Shown: piece after piece, positions 11,831 through 22,210 of the stretch
Position numbering within the stretch: position 1 is the stretch's first letter
Layout: each line of letters opens with the position of its first letter
Assembly (NCBI GenBank): GCA_905250075.1
Contig: CAJNOP010000017.1
Span: 2,342,770-2,406,769, forward strand
DNA: 64,000 bases
Source of the DNA: Rotaria sp. Silwood1
Lineage: Eukaryota > Rotifera > Eurotatoria > Philodinida > Philodinidae
Reading direction: 5' to 3'
Notes under the pieces: model-generated
Told to the model about the DNA's origin: nothing
What the model saw: the letters and a program-made list of their open reading frames with translations, nothing else
The model's database searches: none
Translations under genes and position numbers: made by a program

Positions 11831-12253
11831 ATGCACGTAAGTTTAATTGGAAATCATCACACAATATGCTTAATATTTTCTGTTTGTTATTTTTTTAAAA
11901 AGCATTTCATCGTATTTTTAACTACATTTATTTTCATCATACATATTCATTGTTTGCTTGGTGTACCATTGATTAGTGATGATGAACATGATGAAAAAAT
12001 CAAACGATCGGATAATGCATTACTTCCGAATGAAAATTTTTCATTAGTTACAGATGAAAAATTAATTAAATTAAAAGAGCTTGCAAGTGTTGTTAGTGAT
12101 TCTAAATTACATGATTTATATCGTGCTGTTAATCATTATGTTCAAATGGCTCGAAAAAATAATGAATATGTTTTATGGAAATATGATACTAATCAAGAAG
12201 GTCTTGTTCTTACATTGAAACAAAATTTAAATGGAATTCTCTACTATGGTTAA
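11831..12253 (+). CDS. small secreted protein or peptide-hormone-like precursor
   Basis: Read without splicing, the frame is a poor N terminus. A perfect donor (GTAAGT) follows codon 2 at 11837, and an acceptor ends at 11902. Removing this 66-bp intron keeps phase and gives a 118-residue protein starting MHHFIVFLTTFIFIIHIHCL, a classic signal peptide, with cleavage likely near residue 22-24. The mature part begins VPLISDDEHDEKIKR, so a Lys-Arg site lies just after the signal. It then runs through a helix-rich region (DEKLIKLKELASVVSDSKL) to the end NLNGILYYG. The last codon is Gly, which could be an amidation signal if this is a hormone precursor; that is speculation. Without a family match it is annotated only as secreted. 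Stop TAA is at 12251-12253. Confidence 0.6.
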   Translation: MHVSLIGNHHTICLIFSVCYFFKKHFIVFLTTFIFIIHIHCLLGVPLISDDEHDEKIKRSDNALLPNENFSLVTDEKLIKLKELASVVSDSKLHDLYRAVNHYVQMARKNNEYVLWKYDTNQEGLVLTLKQNLNGILYYG

Positions 12254-12495
12254 CACTCCCAATAAGACTAAAATAAAAAGTTTTTTTTTTCCTGTTTAAG
12301 AAGAATATCTACTATTGTTAATTGAAATGAATAAGGAAATAAAGAATTGATTTTAGTTATTATATGAATGCAAAAAAAAAAAGAAAATCATTAATGTCCA
12401 TATGAATTTTTTTTTATGCCAAAGAATACAATAAACTAGTCCAAAAAAAGTGACAAATGAAGGAACGGGTGGGTGGTTTTTTTCATAATTAATTT

Positions 12496-15451
12496 CTAAC
12501 CGATGATAACAGTATCTTCATCTTTGAATACATATTGGGGAACTTCAAGGTTGAGTGGTGCTGGTCCTTTACGTATTCGTCCCGAGGCATCATAATGTGA
12601 GCCATGACATGGACAATAATAACCACCAAAATCACCAGCATTTGCAATTGGAATACAACCTTAAAATAAATTTGAAAGGAAAAGGACGATATAAAATAAC
12701 CTATTTTCTGTTGTTTAATTAGTCATACCAAGATGAGTACAGATACCAATAACAATAAGCCATTCAGGTTTTTGTACTCGTTCAGAATCATTTTGTGGAT
12801 GACGTAATTGATCAACACTAACACCTTGTTCTCTTGCTATTTCTGCTGGTGTACGATGACGAACAAATATGGGTTTATTACGCCATTCAAATACAACATT
12901 TTTGCCTTCAGGAACTGCAGTAAGACTAATTTCTACTTTAGCTAGAGACATTACATCTTTAGCTGGACCAACATACGTAACTATATCTCGAACAATATAT
13001 TTAGCCATATAAGCTGATGTTATAGCCATACCTTTATGAAAAAAAAGTTTAAAATAAAAGAATTTTTAAATGTTAAATAGAACACTTATAAAACATGAAT
13101 TGACCTACACTTTGAAAAAAAGATTTTTATTGACTATATAAATATTTCGTTTCAGATGTTTGAATTCTCTACCGTTCAAACTAGCAAAATTTTACGTCTG
13201 TAAGATAAAGGATGCAGTCCTATTAAGTGACTTTCTCAGAATTGAGAAACTAAATATACCATAATGTAGAGTAAGGCAAAATGCGTCCAATGCTATACAA
13301 TAAAACTTAATTTCATAAGACTTTGAACGAACTATAGTCAATATGCTGATCATTGTATTCCTTGGTATCAATCAGCAATCTTTGTGAAATCTTTTTCTTA
13401 TATACGATTGTGTAGAGCTTTTCAGAGGCTATAATTTCATATACTTAACATCACCGATCATCCTAGTTTGATAGGAAAAAAAATGTGGTTTTTCAATGGT
13501 TTATCACCGTTTGTTACTAATGATAAGTTTCTGTGCCTTCAATAGTGTCTATCAGAGAAGATGTCACCAGCTGTTAAATTTTCTCAGATGTGGCCCATAA
13601 TGTAGTACTACAAAACACACGATTTGAGAATTCTCTAAGATAAATGTGTGATGCCAAAAATAATTCTTCATTCGAAAATTTTAATCAATTTTCTTTCGTA
13701 GAAAACTCCATTGAATATTTTACATTTTAGCTAAATTTTTTCACAGAAATGTTAGTCATTTTCCCTGGATTTTTCTCTGTGCTTCCCCAAAGGACGAATT
13801 TTGGCGAAAAATAAATTATTTAAAATGTAAGCTATTTCATGAAGTTTATTTTGCACTAGAATCAATTTTGGATCGTCAATATGTAGAAAAATAATATGAA
13901 AAAAAAAGAAAATTGATGTAAAAAATGGTGAAGATTTTTCAATGCAAGACTATACTGAGCATCACGTACTTATCTTGAAGAACTTATAAATAGCGTGTTT
14001 TTTAGTGCTACATCAAGAGCAGTTTTCAACAAAGATTGTCCTCTAGTTATGGCATCTATGGCCGACACTGCTGAAGACATAGAGGCTTACCATTAGTAAA
14101 AAACGATGGTAAGTTATCGAAAAATCGAATTTTTTCCCTTTGAAAAAGCTTGTTAGCACACCCACTTTCAGAATTGAAATGTGGAATCCACATATGTTCT
14201 TTAGAATCATCATGCTAATACGAAATACGCCAAATGAAAAATCTCTTGTAGACTATAGTTGTTGTACAAGATAAGCGATCACTAGAGTAATGGTTTGTCT
14301 TACTTATTTCTGTATTTAGAACAGAACTGTTTTTTTTTGATTGCATTGTTTCTATTCGCTCGTTATTTTTCAGTTTCACACTTCGCTTTTCTTCATTTGA
14401 CATCGTTATTATTATAAAAATTCAACTAAATAACAGAAAATGCTGTTGTAGATATCCATTATCCACGGCAGCAAGTGTTAACGTACTATTATATATATCT
14501 CGATCAACTCACAAACATTGATCTTGGTCATTTTCCAAAATTATAACTTGATCAATACATTACTATATATTATCGTTGACATTTTGAATATAGAAAGAAG
14601 CCTTTGGAATACTCTAGAACCTCAAAAGCCTTGCTACCAATGTAATGCAATGCTTTTTTTTTCGTTGCTAACGAACTCTGGGGAAAAAGTTCGATGCTAA
14701 AATTTATATTCATTATTTTCTTTGAGAATCTGTATAAGTTTCACAAAACTATATAAAGAAAATTTTTCCCAAATAATTTTGACTGATACCAACGACCATA
14801 ATGGTCAATAACTGATCATACACTTTAGATGCATAGTTGTCTATCAATAAATTAATTCTAGTTCCTATAAAGTCTAATGAAAATAAGATTTGCGATAAAG
14901 CATTCAACTTGCTCTACAACACATTTTTATACAGTATAATTTTCTAATCGCTCTAATGCAATTTTTTAACTTTTACATTAGGATTAACATCGTATACGAA
15001 GTTTTCTCCAATAGAGACTAGACTTACCAATAGGAGCTAAATAAGAGTAAGGTGAAGTGGCATCACCAGCATCTCGATACGATTTTGATGGATCAAGACG
15101 TGCTTTACGACGATAATAATCAAAATTTGGTACTTGAATATCAGTATGCGCATAGCGAATACTAAGAGGAGCTAAAAAGGAAAAAAAAACAAATAGAATT
15201 TCGTTTTTATCAACAGAAAAATAAATGAATAAAATACTATTAAGACCAGTTGAAATTGAAGCATTTCCACGTAATAAAAATTTACTCATTGAAAAAAATG
15301 TTTTTGGTGTTGGTGTTTTTGGTAGAGAAATATGTGTATGTTCATCATCATGATGATCATCTTCCACTTTCATTGGTATTGGTTTAGCAAGTTGTCGAAC
15401 AAAACTTGTTGTCACTTGAGTGACTCGTCTGTTACACATTTGCATGGCCAT
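12496..15451 (-). CDS. UQCRFS1: cytochrome bc1 complex Rieske iron-sulfur subunit
   Basis: This mitochondrial complex III subunit passes electrons from ubiquinol to cytochrome c1 through a 2Fe-2S cluster. Exons, in transcript order, are 15451-15247, 15171-15028, 13031-12729 and 12659-12496, giving 271 residues with consistent phases. The N terminus is a presequence-like region. Residues about 107-127 form the single membrane anchor ([20 protein letters not shown]). Cluster box 1 is CTHLGC (214-219) and box 2 is CPCHGSHYD (233-241). Ligands are C214, H216, C233 and H236, with the C219-C235 disulfide pair. The end is DEDTVIIG. One donor is GTCTTA, slightly weak but phase-perfect. Intron 2 is 1996 bp and carries a fold-back element. 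The gene starts 64 bp from a divergent membrane-protein gene. Identity is certain; the exact start Met (residue 1 or 3) is not. Confidence 0.95.
13190..14950. mobile_element. Tc1/mariner-like fold-back element in the Rieske intron (possibly composite)
   Basis: The left part (about 13240-13440, with ATAATGTAGAG, CATAAGACTTTGAACGAACT and TGTGTAGAGCTTTTC) and the inverted right part (about 14800-14930, reverse complement ATGTGTTGTAGAGCAAG, then TATTTTCATTAGACTTTATAGG) match the arms of the elements at 42719-43299 and 57597-58640. Internal sequence around 13890-14100 also resembles that of the 57597 copy (TGAAGAACTTATAAAT versus TGAAGAACTTCTAAAT). It is longer than its relatives, so a second insertion may sit at about 14150-14750. 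No intact transposase frame is seen. End points are approximate. Confidence 0.6.
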
Positions 15452-15515
15452 ATCTGAAAATAAATATAAACAATATAAACTATTTCGCGCCTATTACATT
15501 TCGAAAATAAATAAT
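15452..15515. promoter_or_regulatory. short divergent promoter region between the Rieske and membrane-protein genes
   Basis: Only 64 bp separate the two start codons. Both transcription starts must therefore lie within this gap or overlap the opposite gene. No TATA or other element can be named with confidence. An in-frame upstream ATG on the + strand at 15447 overlaps the Rieske start. Confidence 0.35.
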
Positions 15516-15896
15516 ATGTCTTGGCATTATACAAGATTCTATCTAATTGTACATATTTGTATTGGTATATTAATCATTGGATTTGAATTATTCTATCGAT
15601 GGATAATTCAAACATATCAAATACATATTCGTATATGTCCGAATGTATTCTATATTGAATTTAAACAATTGAATAAAATTCAATCATTGAATTGGTTTGA
15701 AAATAAAATTCATAATCTATTTGAAGTATTTTATTCCATTAATGATCAATGTTTAAGTAAAGAATTAAAATTAAATTTTCATCCAATATTTATTTATCTT
15801 CGATATTTTTGGTTAAGTATCAGTTGTCTATATTCTTGTCTGGTTTTAAAACGTGCTATGAAACTCGAAAAATTTCAAATAAATGTTGCCTGTTAA
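15516..15896 (+). CDS. small two-helix membrane protein, family unknown
   Basis: The frame is open from 15420, but the ATG at 15516 (MSWHYTRFYLIVHICIG) is the better start. It lies outside the Rieske 5' end and leads straight into a hydrophobic segment. The product is 126 residues. Membrane segments lie at about residues 7-28 (YLIVHICIGILIIGFELFY) and 94-115 (IYLRYFWLSISCLYSCLV). The loop between them holds conserved-looking Trp and Cys residues. The end is basic (KRAMKLEKFQ). It is head to head with the Rieske gene and tail to tail with MRPS24, whose stop is 136 bp away. A mitochondrial role is suggested only by its neighbours. I do not recognise it. Confidence 0.55.
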   Translation: MSWHYTRFYLIVHICIGILIIGFELFYRWIIQTYQIHIRICPNVFYIEFKQLNKIQSLNWFENKIHNLFEVFYSINDQCLSKELKLNFHPIFIYLRYFWLSISCLYSCLVLKRAMKLEKFQINVAC

Positions 15897-16032
15897 AATA
15901 AATAATAAATAATTTGCTTGATATTTAATATTCATTTGAAAATTCATAAAAAGAAAACAAAGAAAGTTTTTTTTTATCTAGAAACAAACAAAGAATTGGT
16001 TAGAAAAAATCTGTTTAATAACTTCAGTTTTT

Positions 16033-16636
16033 CTACCAATAGGTAAAAATAACATCATCTTTATTTTCTATAGTCTGAATTTCCATTTTAACAGGAGTTT
16101 TTAATAAAGCTGAAAGAATTTCCTCGGTATAACCTATAAGAAAATACATTCGACGCGGATGAATTGTTCGAGTTACAAGTCCACTTAGAATAATCATATT
16201 ATGACGTCGTTTTATAATAAGTTCCGATGCAAATAATGAATGCCATGTACCATAAATAAATTGACGAAGAAATAAATCATCAGAAACAGTTTCAGCTTTA
16301 CGTTTTCCATCACGTAAATTTGATGTATTAAATGTATTCCATGTTTTAGTATGACCTATTAATTTTGGAAATTGTCGTTGTTCATCTTTTCTAGGCAATA
16401 TAATCAATAAAAATGATTATTAAAAAAAAGGAACATATATTCATACAAGTTAATGGATAATTTCTTTTTCGTGTATGTTTTGGTATTGCTGCTTCTGTAT
16501 TGACTTGTGTAACATTTGTTAATTTTACAAACCAACTATGTAAAATAGGACTTGTTGATAAATAACAACGCGTATGAGAAAAATTTGATAGAAGATTTGT
16601 TAAGATTCGATGAGATGGTTGAAGAAATGCGTTCAT
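16033..16636 (-). CDS. MRPS24: mitochondrial ribosomal protein S24 (uS3m)
   Basis: This is a component of the mitochondrial small ribosomal subunit. Exons are 16636-16447 and 16385-16033, joined across a 61-bp intron, giving 180 residues. The acceptor choice matters. Using AAAAG before ATGAACAACG gives NYPLTYEQRQFPKLIGHTKT, matching the family's PVTYEE...YIAHRKGW, whereas the nearer CTAG acceptor makes an immediate stop. Diagnostic blocks follow: DDLFLRQFIYGTWHSLFASE (family VEDVFLRKFM.GTFPGCLADQ), LIIKRRHNMIILSGLVTRTI, then YFLIGYTEEILSALLKTPVK and MEIQTIE. The first 40-50 residues look like a mitochondrial presequence. An in-frame ATG further upstream (16681) exists, but the downstream Met gives the better targeting peptide. 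Confidence 0.93.
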
Positions 16637-17970
16637 CTTACGAATGAGAAAGAAATTGAAACGTATTTTCGACAAACTCAACGAGTTCTGTACTTAGAAA
16701 CTTAAATAAAGAGATTGGATAGAATTGCCATTGGTATAGAAGAGAAGCCCTCGACACTTAATATATGTATACTTGATAATAAACTACAATAGCCAGTAGT
16801 GCCATCTGATGACTTCGTTAAGAAAAACGTCTGCAGTTACAGTTGACACTACAAGCTGTAGTGTTTTACATGAATAATTGTTAATGTTATTTATTTTATT
16901 TTATTTTTTTGGAATATCAAACTTTTTGTATCGTCGTACAGTGCATACATCAACCTAAAATCCAAACAAAGTCGCATGTGATTGATATTTAGTAATCTTT
17001 AATCTTCGTCAATGGAATTTTAAGAGCTAAATGAAAAATCATTGAAGCTATAAGTCAAAAGTGAAGCATAGCTCTGTCTTATTAAATATGTTTTTTTTTG
17101 TTGGCACTGTAGAACTGAAAAATGAATATACTATTGCCAAAAATAAGCTGTTGATGATTAGTTATAGCCACGTCCATTTGCACCATTTTCTTATGTGCAA
17201 TATTTAATTACGAACCTAGGTGAAGTTATCACTACACTCGAGCAGCAATATCTTCGATTCGCTCGGAAACGTGTGGGTATAGGTACGGTTGGAATGAGCC
17301 GTAACGGTCTTATCTTTACCCACAACCGTACATTTATATGAAACTGTCTTTGTTCGAACTTGATTCATATCATATAGAAATGAATTCTCTATATAAACAA
17401 CTAAAGTATCTGCTAATGTATGTTTAAATGCTAATTTTCGCCATATTCGAAGAATTTGCAACATGGATAAGAAACATCACAAATGACATGTAGAAATTTG
17501 GATTTCAGCATATTCATATTTCAAACTGATTAGTTTTAAAATCTAAATTCATGGACTTGAAGAAAAAGGAGAGTGGTGGCATTTTGAAATTATAAATATT
17601 AAGAAAAGGCTAGTTTTTCATTACTTTTTTTCAAAAAAGAAAAGAAGATGTTACATTTCTAGTTTTTATAATGATTCACTGAATATCTAAATTTAAGTAT
17701 TGCTCAATCCTGATCAGATCCCTCGCTATGGCTACTACTGCTTTTCAGACTACTGTGTAGATTTTGAGGCCTTGTAGAAAATAAATGTGACAAGCATGAG
17801 TCATTAGAGTGTTCAATGATGGAAAATGGAGTGTTGGATTATTTTGGTGCTTGTCGTTAAATGCTTCAATCACAGGCAGGATTTGTTGTGTTGAGAGAAT
17901 CGGCATTGGAAAATTGTGACGAAGTCATAGTCGCAGACATTGATTTTGAGGTATGATGATTATTTGAGTG
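16637..17970. other. intergenic stretch between MRPS24 and the ADP-ribosylglycohydrolase
   Basis: A minus-strand frame at 17216-17464 starts with ATG and reads plausibly for about 36 residues (MLQILRIWRKLAFKHTLADT), then passes through a G-rich inverted patch with GTGTGGGTATAGG and becomes unconvincing. 17690-17965 has higher GC and coding-like reading frames on the minus strand (see findings). Nothing else is recognisable. Confidence 0.4.
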
Positions 17971-19143
17971 CTAATCTGTTAAACGAACTTGGCTTTGAGA
18001 TGATTCTTCTTGTTGATTATTTTCTGGACTGGATGAACCTCCTTCGTAGTGTAGCCAACTGCCGATATCCCTGATCAACTCTTTAGCATAAAGGTTGTCA
18101 ATCCATTCTGCAGGAATACGATCCGCACCATAACAAGCTCCCGCCAGCTGACCATAAATAGCCGCTGTTGTATCTGTATCGTCTCCAAGATTGACTGCCG
18201 CAAGGACACCATCCTTAAATGATCCTTCATACTTCCAGAAAGCCCATAAAGCAGCTTCAAGCGCATCTATAACATAGCCTTTACCACGAATACCTTTGTC
18301 ATAACCCTCTTGCTTTTGATAAGAGCCTCCGGCTATCTTGAGAACTTCTTCATGAAGCTCATCAGATCCGAACCACTCTTTGTGAGTAGCATAGAAGGAT
18401 TTATTGGTCAAACTTTCGTGCGATTCGCCACTGACAGCAGCAACAATAAGAGCTCCATAATAACGGCATGCATCGACAGCTTTCTTGTCACCATGAGTTA
18501 GACGTGCGCTGGCACCAGAAAATTCAACGGCCAAAGAAGGATTTCGAAAATAGAAGAGTGGTACTGGAGCAAGACGCATGAGAGCTCCATTTCCAGCTTT
18601 ACCTGATTGACCGCAGTTAACATCAAATTTTGGTTGTTTACACTTAACATCAGCGATAGAAAGTTTATCGACATCATTCTCAGTTCTTAAGGATAATGCT
18701 TTCATGAGTTCTTTTTGACGCTGATAAAATAGATCCAATGATTGACGGGTAGCACTACCGATATCGAAGCAATGCCCAGTGGAGGAGAGAAAACCATGTT
18801 TGAACCACCATTTATAACGAACCATTTGATTATAAGGATCAAACATTTTCGTAGTTAGTAAAGATGAGGCGAGACATAATGCCATTGAAGTATCATCGGT
18901 CCATTGACCTGCTTTCAAGCCCCACGTACCTCCAGATTTCATCTTTTCAACGGGATGTACCATGAGATATTGATGAGATCGAAATTCAACACTTGCTCCA
19001 AGTGCATCTCCTACGGCAAGACCTAAGAGAGATCCTACAACACGATTTCGCTGTTCAGCTTCGACTGTTCTCTGAGTTTCAGGTGGTTTGTCAAGATGAA
19101 TATGATGTGGAAGTACACGTGCATATGGTGATGGAAAATTCAT
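17971..19143 (-). CDS. ADP-ribosylglycohydrolase (DraG family), intronless
   Basis: DraG-family enzymes remove ADP-ribose from proteins, nucleic acids or small molecules using paired Mg2+ ions. The single 390-residue frame carries all the hallmarks. GLAVGDALGASVEFR (about 42-56) and GQWTDDTSMALCLASSLL (about 79-96), with its TDDT metal-binding motif, come first. GNGALMRLAPVPL (about 184-196) and SARLTHGD (about 212-219) follow. AAVNLGDDTDTTAAIYGQLAG (about 316-336) carries the second metal-binding DDTD. It looks intact and active. The 23-residue N-terminal extension and the Ser/Gln-rich tail lie outside the domain. Unlike every multi-exon neighbour it has no intron, and its GC content is clearly higher than the flanks. 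This fits acquisition from bacteria or fungi (inference). A TTTCCTTTAG acceptor-like site lies upstream at about 19205. Confidence 0.93.
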   Translation of the reverse strand: MNFPSPYARVLPHHIHLDKPPETQRTVEAEQRNRVVGSLLGLAVGDALGASVEFRSHQYLMVHPVEKMKSGGTWGLKAGQWTDDTSMALCLASSLLTTKMFDPYNQMVRYKWWFKHGFLSSTGHCFDIGSATRQSLDLFYQRQKELMKALSLRTENDVDKLSIADVKCKQPKFDVNCGQSGKAGNGALMRLAPVPLFYFRNPSLAVEFSGASARLTHGDKKAVDACRYYGALIVAAVSGESHESLTNKSFYATHKEWFGSDELHEEVLKIAGGSYQKQEGYDKGIRGKGYVIDALEAALWAFWKYEGSFKDGVLAAVNLGDDTDTTAAIYGQLAGACYGADRIPAEWIDNLYAKELIRDIGSWLHYEGGSSSPENNQQEESSQSQVRLTD

Positions 19144-20447
19144 AACTTGAAAATTGTTTTACAAGGAGTAATCTAACGAATAAGGACAGTATTCTTGTTT
19201 CTAAAGGAAAAGCTTCAAATCTATAAAAAAAAAAAACAATGGTCAAAAGAACGATAATTATACAGATGTTATAACTATGATACAAGTTTCAATTATACGA
19301 GAGGCATTAGTAAGAGGTAAGAAGTTGCTGTTACTTTTAAAAGTACCTATTTCCTACTTTTTCGGACGTAATTCAACACCTCATATTAACTCTTTACTCC
19401 TTGACATCCATCCAGTAAAATTGATGTTGAGCCAACCATGTAAATAGCTTAAGCAGATGATAATTATCACATCGGTGGAATCAAATTTGGGTGAAGTCAT
19501 TTTACTGTGGGGGTACGGGATGTGTCAAAAATAATCCATTCGTCTTGAACGGCATTAAAATTGAATTTATTTTGGATTTGGCTTTTTTTTATTGCTTTTC
19601 ACAGTTATATTGTTCTTTTATCTATAGAAAGCTGAAAACCTACTCAGTATGAATTCGTTGTTGACAAGTGAAACACTTCGGAGGACGGTATATGGTTAGA
19701 TACCTGTAAAGGCGGCTATTTCATATTGATCTTAGGTATCTCATTTTCAGGATCATGCCAAAATCATTAGTCTTGATTTTGTTTTTGCAATTTGGAACTA
19801 TTGGTTCTGAGTTCGATTCCAAATCACTCATGTTTGGTTGGCTTCTGATCCTGATAACCCTTTTAACAGGAAGATTGCGCTATATCATAATTTTATTTTG
19901 AAAAAAGAATAATTCTTACAGATTACTAACTAGGAATAGATTCAAAATGGCTCAAATTGTCATGAAAAATATTGTTTTTACTTTTACAATCAAGAGTTTT
20001 AAAAAGAGATTCTACATATAGATTGTGTCCGTAATAGGATATATCACCTTCACTAACTTGTTGCGATTCAATCAAATGTTCCAGCAAAATAAGCTAACTA
20101 TTATTTGGATTCAACCTATGCTCATAATGGTAACACTCTAGTGGTATTTTTTTGAAAACAGTCGTTATTTCACCTAAATTCAATGCTGGTTCTATTTGTG
20201 CTTATTTATGTTTTTGTCTTAATATATTCAAATATTTGAAAGTTGGAAAGTACATTTACGAAATAGTACAAAAAAAACCGTTACTAAAATCCCTGCGAGA
20301 TTAAAATGTGAAAAACGATGTAGCTGCTATTACTAAACACGAGAATATTGTTTTATTCAATCTATCTTGGGACCCATTTCTTCATTATCTTTTACTTAAT
20401 GCTCTAGAATAGCAAGAAGGAAGAAGTTTATATGTTCTCATGAGATG

Positions 20448-20591
20448 CTAATGATCCATAATCGCCAATCGTGCATCAATAAAATCTGTCACAATCTGTA
20501 GGAGAGTACGATAGACAGACAGGCGACTCAATCGATATTCGAAATTTGAGCCCATGTCATAGCTAGCATCGAAGCTACTATGCTGCAGCAT
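20448..20591 (-). other. short coding-like reading frame, 47 codons, unrecognised
   Basis: An ATG-to-TAG frame encodes MLQHSSFDASYDMGSNFEYR followed by LSRLSVYRTLLQIVTDFIDA and RLAIMDH. Codon choice and GC are unlike the surrounding AT-rich DNA, and the pattern of hydrophobic residues suggests amphipathic helix. It is too short to assign. It may be a micropeptide, a leftover exon or chance. Confidence 0.2.
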
Positions 20592-21239
20592 TTAAGTGCA
20601 TTCTAGATGCTGCTTTATAGTGAGTGTCTGTTATACAGCAGGTGCCACAAAGTACATAAAATTGGTGAGTATCAATACTAGGATCATATAAGTAAATTGT
20701 ATGTTTTAAGTTGAGGATCTAATTATAATTATTAGTTATTATTTAGTTACACAGTATAATGTATTGACTATATATTGCAGTCAGTTTGGACTTTTTGAAG
20801 TTCTTTAGGCTATAATAAGATCAAAAACTTACACTCAGTATAATAAAAAAAAACACTGTTTCCTAATTCAGTTATTTTCTCACATTGTCTCGAAACTTTA
20901 ATGCAAGTTTTAATTTATTATTTGGTATAGCATGTCATCATTCATCTTTAATGGATACGCAAAGATTGGCGTTTAAACCCTTGTTGAGATATAGTGTCTC
21001 AAATGTAATTCTCTATCGAAATTTGTTGTCAATTTTTCTACGGTGATCACTCATGTTCTAGCCCATCAAATTTCGAATAGATAAATAAGCAGCACATTAC
21101 ACCAACTTCAGGTTTTAGATTGGTCATTTCATGTTAAAATCGTTTCTTTGGCTTTTTCTTACGACTTAAACGTTTGAAAAATTTATCCATAGGTTCTCTC
21201 GTAAGACGTACATTTTCAAATAAAAATTTTTCGTCTCTC

Positions 21240-21417
21240 TATCTTTTTATGATGTTAAACTTTGTAATACAAAGTTTGTATCAAATTTATTAATGAATAG
21301 AGATATGACACGAAAGTTTTATTTCATTTTGGTGTACAAGTCACACTAATAAAATTCTTATGTCATATCTTTATCCAGTTACAAATTTGATGCAAAGTAT
21401 GACAGCAAAAAAAGATA
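21240..21417. mobile_element. small fold-back element
   Basis: ATCTTTTTATGATG and AATAGAGATATGACACGAAAG on the left pair with the reverse complement of the right side (ATCTTTTTTTGCTG; GATAAAGATATGACATAAGAA). It is about 180 bp, imperfect, with no coding potential. Confidence 0.5.
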
Positions 21418-21764
21418 AAAGGGGAAAGCTTTTTGTTCGATGATGGAAAATGATTTTTTTCATACTTTAGTAATTTTCTTGTTCATAAAAATACACCAAG
21501 TTGCACGATTTTTCTAAAGGATGCTCCAAAAGTTTCGACTGCTCTCAGTAAGTCGATGATATCTACAACAACCTTATATGAAGTTATTGATCGAATTATA
21601 TCATTTTGTAAAGAAAAACTAAAGCTATCATCTGAAAAAGCTTGGTGCGAAACAGAAATTTATTAGAATATTATGTTCATTTTACAAATCTTGAATGAAA
21701 ATTTTAACGTTATATTTTTTTTGAAAAAGCAAAAAAAATCTTTGATATTTGAATCGTTAAAGCC

Positions 21765-22210
21765 GAGCGACATTTTATTTTCTATATGTTTTTAATAGAT
21801 ATTTTTATATGGGTCGATAGAGTTCGATAATCTTTACAAGAATATAAATATCAAGAAAAAATCGAATCCTGTTTCCAATGTAAAACTCGAAAGCAACCAC
21901 GCAGTTTAATAGAAATCTCATATATGTTGCGCGATATGGTATGCTAAACTCTCAATAACTTTAGTTGATCGAGTACTCAACCAGCTAAAACTATTAAAAG
22001 TTCACCTTACTCTCTCGAATATTTGATACATGAAATTGTGACTAGTCTTTCTGGTTTTTCTCAAGTTTTATATTAAAAATAAGATCAAAACTCTTTTAAA
22101 CATTCATATTCTCGAAAAGCTTGTCGAACTCTACTCAACCATATAAAAATATCTAGGAAACAATATATCGCTTAGGATGTCACGAACATATTTTGTTTCC
22201 TCAAAAAATG
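21765..22210. mobile_element. fold-back element
   Basis: The left arm (GATATTTTTATATGGGTCGA, then TAGAGTTCGATAA) matches the reverse complement of the right arm (GATATTTTTATATGGTTGAG, then TAGAGTTCGACAA). Weaker similarity extends on both sides. There is no transposase frame. Ends are approximate. Confidence 0.5.
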
